A stretch of DNA of 24,069 nucleotides from positions 1 to 24,069 of the forward strand of contig CAKJVC010000070.1 in NCBI GenBank assembly GCA_918026815.1, read 5' to 3'. The notes under the pieces were generated by a model. The model was not told where the DNA came from and searched no databases. It saw only the letters and a list, made by a program, of their open reading frames with translations. Both the position numbers and the translations under genes were made by a program. Shown in pieces: positions 20,201-24,069 of the stretch. Positions within the stretch are counted from its first letter, which is position 1, and every line of letters begins with the position of its first letter. Origin of the DNA: Chalara sp. BL73 (taxonomy: Eukaryota > Ascomycota > Leotiomycetes > Helotiales).

Positions 20201-20368
20201 GTAGCTGCATGCGCACAGATTTCGCCTAAAGAAGCCCAAGAATTGGAGGCAGCCGAACAAATTGGACGAAATTTTCTAGAGCAGGAATTTCCTCAATCCA
20301 ACCGCAACGAATTTGAAATCCGAAGTGTACTCCAAAGGATCCTTTCCTTGGGATCAAGTCCCAGCTAA
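17232..20368 (+). CDS. MSH5: Meiotic MutS homologue MSH5
   Basis: Five exons (17232-17790, 17845-18079, 18128-18733, 18779-19208, 19254-20368; introns of 45-54 bp) give about 981 residues. MSH5 pairs with MSH4 in the nucleus to form a clamp that stabilises Holliday-junction-like intermediates and promotes crossovers; it does not repair mismatches. An S/Q/P-rich N-terminal region of about 100 residues precedes the MutS core, with fungal MSH5 blocks such as [40 protein letters not shown] and [12 protein letters not shown]. The ABC-type ATPase shows Walker [10 protein letters not shown] at about 727, the Q-loop region, signature [13 protein letters not shown], Walker [12 protein letters not shown] and the His switch GATHFHEIF. 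The C-terminal helix-turn-helix block is present. Exon 2 is one base short in the G5 run at 18047-18051 ([14 protein letters not shown]), giving an early stop as written. Trp occupies the usually invariant Arg of the GRHP motif (codon 19442-19444). Confidence 0.9.
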
Positions 20369-21372
20369 AAGCACTGTTTGCCGCTCAAGAATTCCATTAA
20401 AGATTAGTTGCGAATTCTAACCTAAGAACACGACCTGGCTTGGCTTGATGGTGTCGGCTATAGATAGTCTCATCACTCACCTAATAATTTCAAATCTATG
20501 GACCGAGGAAGCAAGCCGCAACGGGAGCACGTGAGTTTTTATGTCGAGACCCGTCAAGTTTCAGAACAGAGCTAGTGATGCATAATTAGCAGTTGAAACC
20601 ATGCTCGCCATAAATCTTCCGAAGTTACGCCTCCATATTTCCAGAACAGATTCGGCGTTGAAACGATTGTTTTCATATGGAGCCTCTACTGTCACTCTGT
20701 CAATTGTGCAAGATTCTTATGTGGGTTTACTACAAGTAAAGTGACTGTAAAAGTACGTACCGACCTTTTCGGTGACAGTCTTGGCATCCAATGCTCGTCA
20801 TCGGCTACGCGTTTGATACAGCTTTCCGCACGTTTCAGTATTTCGCCGCATCTTTCTGGACATGCCTCATGACTAGCGTTGATTGGCGAGGCACGATCTC
20901 TACGGCTCCGATGTCCTCTCAGCCTTACATAACTGACTTAAGTATAGGTGAAATGGCAAGGTTGGCCGTTGTAATTTCATGATTTGCATGAATACTTCTT
21001 TTGCCAATGTTTTCTATTATTCTTGATGTTGTTAAACGAGTTCCAGATTCGTTGCGCGGGCAATTCATGCGTGGCTCTGATATGCTGATCATGAAGTCTC
21101 TTATGTTTGGGCATATGCGGTTAATCGTTCGGTATTTGAGCCTCTCAGACAGATCTGCCAATACATCCAATGTAGTGTTTCGTTGTGGTATCCATATTTT
21201 TTAGGGCCGCCACAGTCTTGAGAAGTTGATCTTATAAGACTATAGTTTAGTGCCCCATCTTCTCTAGAACATTCAATATCTTGATTTTGACTCCTGCATA
21301 TTATACCGTCCGACATAGGTCATATCAAGCCGCCTTTTGGATTATCTCGATCAAGCAAGGAACTTTTTCACG
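20369..21372. other. Intergenic, no gene seen
   Basis: About 1 kb between MSH5 and the GPI-type gene, both plus. Short frames on both strands between 20790 and 21316 have no recognisable domain, and shifting among frames did not assemble a conserved protein. The last part must contain the promoter of the gene at 21373. Confidence 0.45.
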
Positions 21373-22042
21373 ATGCAGCTCTCAAACTTCCTCATCTTCA
21401 CCTTCGCAGCTTCCATCATCGCTGTCAGCGTACCCTCGGAACCAGGAGTAAGTCACATCCCGCCCCAATCCCCAAACCCATCACATTCCATCCTAACAAA
21501 TCTCCCCCAGGTGCACGTCGAGGTCGTACCCCGAGAGCCAGCTACCCCCGTAAAATTGCTAGAGGCTCGCACCAAGAACCGTTCAAACTCGACAGATTCC
21601 GCGGACCCGCCCAAGTCCTCCACAGGCAGCGGAACCGGCAGCGGTGGTTCGGGTAGCGGCAATTCAGGAAACAGTACCGATTCAGGCAATGGCAATGGTG
21701 GTGGAAGTGGCAGTGGCAGTGGAAGTGGAAGTGGAAGTGGAAGCGGAAGCGGCAGTGGTAGTGGCAGTGGTGGCGGCAGTTCCGGAAATGGCACCGACTC
21801 AGGGGGGGGGGGGGGGGGGGGGGTCTGGGAGCGGGAGTGGAGGTTCGGGGAATAGTACCGGTGGTGGTTCCGGGAGTGGGAGCGGCAGTGGCGGTTCCGG
21901 AAATAGCACAGGCGGTGGTTCCGGGAATGGCACAGGCAGCGGTCTTCCAGTGTCGACGGGCGGCGCCATGGGACTGTTAGCACGAAGCAGTGGGCTGGTC
22001 ACAATCGCGGGGCTTGGGTTGGCGTTCGCTGTGTTCTTGTAA
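21373..22042 (+). CDS. Gly/Ser-rich GPI-anchored surface protein (frame broken at G22)
   Basis: Two exons (21373-21447 and 21511-22042) flank a 63-bp intron with GTAAGT, branch-like TCCTAAC and CCCCAG. The product would be about 201 residues: signal peptide MQLSNFLIFTFAASIIAVSV, a short charged stretch (VVPREPATPVKLLEARTKNR), then a long flexible (Gly-Ser)n region dotted with N-glycosylation sites (GNST, GNGT), and a C-terminal small-residue/hydrophobic segment (LLARSSGLVTIAGLGLAFAV) with no basic tail, the signature of GPI-anchor addition. It is probably a wall or plasma-membrane surface protein of unknown role. The frame passes through an uninterrupted run of 22 G at 21802-21823. With 21 G the downstream GSGSGGSGNST repeat and the GPI signal are in frame; with 22, as written, the product ends at VWEREWRFGE without an anchor. 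The start is chosen for the signal peptide. Confidence 0.78.
21705..21780 (+). repeat. Hexanucleotide-type Gly-Ser coding minisatellite
   Basis: About a dozen imperfect copies of GGNAGY (AGTGGA/AGTGGC) encode alternating Gly-Ser in the surface-protein gene. Third-position variation between copies suggests it is fairly old, but the array could still change length by slippage. Confidence 0.75.
21802..21823 (+). repeat. Uninterrupted 22-G homopolymer in coding sequence
   Basis: Twenty-two consecutive G after TCA, within the Gly-rich region of the GPI-type gene. It is the longest homopolymer in the window. Twenty-one G would be read as seven Gly codons and keep the gene open. Confidence 0.95.
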
Positions 22043-22604
22043 GGGTATCAGAGTAATGGGATCGGTGTTGGTGTTGGTGTTGGGCATTGGAAAAAAAGGA
22101 TGTAGATATGACGCATCGTGTATGATAGTGGAGCAGGTCTCCGAGGTGAAAGATGGCTTACGCACAACTTAGAATACGGAGATGTAAATAAAATTGTTAA
22201 GTGATAATGAACGGAAGACACCAATCCAAGCACTCATATGATCGGCTTCACGTCCTGAATAGCCAAATATCTTCTCTGCTGTCGTTCATCCCGGCGATTG
22301 GCTGGAGGAGGTCTAGTTCAAAAGTTTTGGGCTTCTTCTACCTGCGTTCAGAGACTTGAGTACGAGATGCTCTGAGTGATTTTGACGGTCTTCCTTCCCG
22401 TCGAGAAGAAGCAGGGGAGTTTCCTCCGAGTCTACGATACCTACGTGAATAGAAATAGCATTAGTGGATGGGGATCTCGCACTACTACAACCGATGATTC
22501 CATCGGTATACGGAGTAATGAGCCATGGATGGCCTTGCAAATCTATCATGCTCTTCCGGAACTATCACATTCACCCATTAACCTAAATCAAGGCAGCCTA
22601 CTGC
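22043..22604. other. Intergenic, no gene seen
   Basis: This is the 3' flank of the GPI-type gene. A short (GTGTTG)n-like run at about 22064-22083 is present. No conserved frame was recognised on either strand. Confidence 0.45.
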
Positions 22605-23667
22605 ATTACCAAGTTTTTTTTTTTTTTTTTTTTAAAAGTTGAGAAAGGACTACATACCGCTCGACCATCCTTATGGAAAATATCCATACTATCCTCCATC
22701 AGCTTTGTAAATTGGCATGAACCCCTTCCCCAGCCTGCCTCCCATCGTTTGCTTCCACGGATCAACGAGCTGCTTATTCGCGTTTTGGTCTTGCTAATCC
22801 TTCCTTTGATACACTGCTGGAAGAGACCCCGATCAAATGCATTGGTGCCAGGCAACACGGCCTTTACCCTGCCATCTACCGCGTTCTTGGTGGGTTTCGA
22901 GACGATCAAATTCGAGCCGTGCTCGTGGCCCTGCCGGGCCGTAACGACCGTGAATGCTCCCAAGTTCCCGGGGCGGGAAGATCGATGCCTCTCTCTGCGA
23001 ACCCGAGGGAGGCTTGCGAAGGCGGGTCGTGGGGATGCTTTCTGAGCCTCCCGTGTCGGCTAGACCTATCTTTCGCCGCCGTCGATTCTTCCCGGTTCGG
23101 CCTGGGCGATATCAAGGCCAGATTCCTTCTTGCATACCATGGCATCACCACATCATAGGCAGAGGCTTGCCTCGGTGAGCGATTCTCCCCCGTCTCGTAA
23201 GGGCCCGTGTCAACCGCGACCGAACCAAAAGGTAACGGGGCAGCATACCTCGCCAACTCCACACCGAGACAGTGATCTAAGTGTAAGGACGTTGGCACGG
23301 ACGCCGATTTACGCACATCTGGAGCGAAGCTCACGAGAGGAGATTTAAATTGCGTGAGTGCCCATGGGGAAAGAAGAATCATGGCCGGAGACTTCTTTGC
23401 CTCTGCTGCCGTGGCTGTCGCTGTCACCTCCTCTACGTTGTACCGTTGGTCCTGGCCGGCCCTCAAAAGTCGGTTGTCATCTTGAGAGAATGGTATTGTA
23501 CACAAACGACAGAGACGACGCCATATCCTGCCTTTTCTGCCGCGTCTAGGATTGTAATACTTTTATTGCTCTTTAGCTTTTCTGCATATGTAGACAGGTT
23601 TAGATGCCTGATTCACTTAGACAATGGTTTAAGCACATCAAGTAACAATTGATTCCTAAATTACCAA
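22605..23667 (-). mobile_element. Candidate retroposed insert: poly-T end, 8-bp flanking repeat
   Basis: A run of 20 T at 22614-22633 (poly-A on the minus strand) is followed by a block, about 22700-23480, that is clearly more GC-rich than the rest of the window. ATTACCAA occurs directly beside the T run (22605-22612) and again at 23660-23667, which would fit a target-site duplication around an insert of about 1.05 kb oriented on the minus strand. Inside, a 199-codon minus-strand frame (23505-22906) is open, but I do not recognise the protein and see no reverse transcriptase or transposase motif. The alternatives are a retrocopy of an mRNA, a 5'-truncated non-LTR element or SINE, or foreign/organellar DNA with a chance repeat. 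No AATAAA was seen before the poly-A. Confidence 0.35.
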
Positions 23668-24069
23668 AACAGGACAGCCTTGTTGAACCTATTCCCACCC
23701 CGCAAACCTGCCCCTCCAAATCTGCATTTGAGCCATATTCAGAGCAGACACTGTCTGGTCACCTAGTTCCTTCTAATAGAGCTATACCACAAAATGGGAT
23801 GAAGCAATTCAGTCATCCGATAAAACATCACGTGACTATAATAAATAAATATTCTGCCTCTGCAGATCCGTGGCAATATGTCAGGCATCATTTTAATGGA
23901 CTCGTAAGCCAACCAATGTGTGCATAACCCCATAAATCTTGCTAGAGGGGTGGTCAGATTGTAAAGCAGAGTTACCTTTGCCGTGCCTCCCGTAGTCTCC
24001 GTCCTCGACTTCAAAAGCTGAGTCTTGGAGCAAACCCAAAGCCGAGGTTACAGAAGTGTACCTGGGAAC
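23668..24069. other. Window end, no gene seen
   Basis: About 400 bp with no conserved reading frame, tRNA or repeat that I can recognise. A gene could begin beyond the edge. Confidence 0.45.

Noticed and set aside
20925..21170. Minus-strand frame and adjacent frames as a decayed gene
   Set aside because: Some stretches looked protein-like when frames were joined, but I could not tie them to any family.
21453..21983. Pro-rich minus-strand frame opposite the Gly/Ser repeat
   Set aside because: It is the antisense reading of a GGN/AGY repeat, which automatically gives open low-complexity Pro/Leu frames.
22840..23460. GC-rich block as ribosomal RNA
   Set aside because: I could not match any conserved rRNA segment that I know by eye. 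A database search would be decisive.
22906..23505. 199-codon open frame on the minus strand as a protein-coding gene
   Set aside because: No recognisable domain, no clear start context, and it lies in a GC-rich block where long chance frames are expected. It is kept only as part of the insertion candidate.
1..24069. CRISPR arrays, prokaryotic operons, tRNA genes
   Set aside because: No spaced direct repeats were seen, gene structure is eukaryotic with introns, and no tRNA-like B-box with a matching acceptor stem was recognised by eye.

Overview
The window looks like nuclear DNA of a filamentous ascomycete (Pezizomycotina). From remembered protein similarity a Leotiomycetes/Helotiales-type fungus is most likely, but that order-level guess is inference. 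The reasons are many short introns (45-90 bp) with GT...AG borders, several with a visible CTAAC-like branch site, monocistronic genes on both strands, and fungal versions of RSC8/SWI3, ETF-alpha, ARH1, HSP78, EMC5 and MSH5.

Layout. 1-2262 is gene-poor and holds only a relic of a GH47 alpha-mannosidase C-terminus (minus). 2263-4969 carries a secreted/single-pass Ser/Thr-rich membrane protein (plus) and, convergent to it, an intact type II membrane glycosyltransferase-like protein (minus). 4970-6218 is AT-rich spacer. 6219-8553 holds two convergent alpha/beta-hydrolases, an HSL-type esterase (plus) and a small HGSWH-type hydrolase (minus). 9425-11710 is a SWIRM/ZZ/SANT chromatin-remodelling subunit (minus), divergent from mitochondrial ETF-alpha (plus, 12487-13588). 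ETF-alpha converges with mitochondrial ARH1 (minus, 13638-15264). Directly upstream of ARH1, on the same strand, is the 5' third of the mitochondrial chaperone gene HSP78, cut off in the middle of its first ATPase domain. HSP78 is divergent from EMC5 (plus), which is followed by the meiotic MutS homologue MSH5 (plus, 5 exons). 21373-22042 is a Gly/Ser-rich protein with a GPI-anchor-like C-terminus, and its reading frame runs through an uninterrupted 22-G tract. The last 2 kb has no convincing gene. It contains a GC-rich block ending in a 20-T run and bracketed by an 8-bp direct repeat.

The genes are mostly housekeeping and do not form a pathway, although ETF-alpha, ARH1 and HSP78 are all mitochondrial matrix functions. 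I found no convincing new multi-gene system. The strongest signal is that nearly every gene except the glycosyltransferase and EMC5 carries one or two single-base frame breaks, usually in short homopolymers, while the rest of the exon sequence is well conserved and free of substitution stops. That fits uncorrected sequencing or assembly indels better than decay, because ARH1 and RSC8 are essential in yeast. The HSP78 truncation, the G22 tract in a surface-protein gene, and the GC-rich block with its T run are the other places worth checking.
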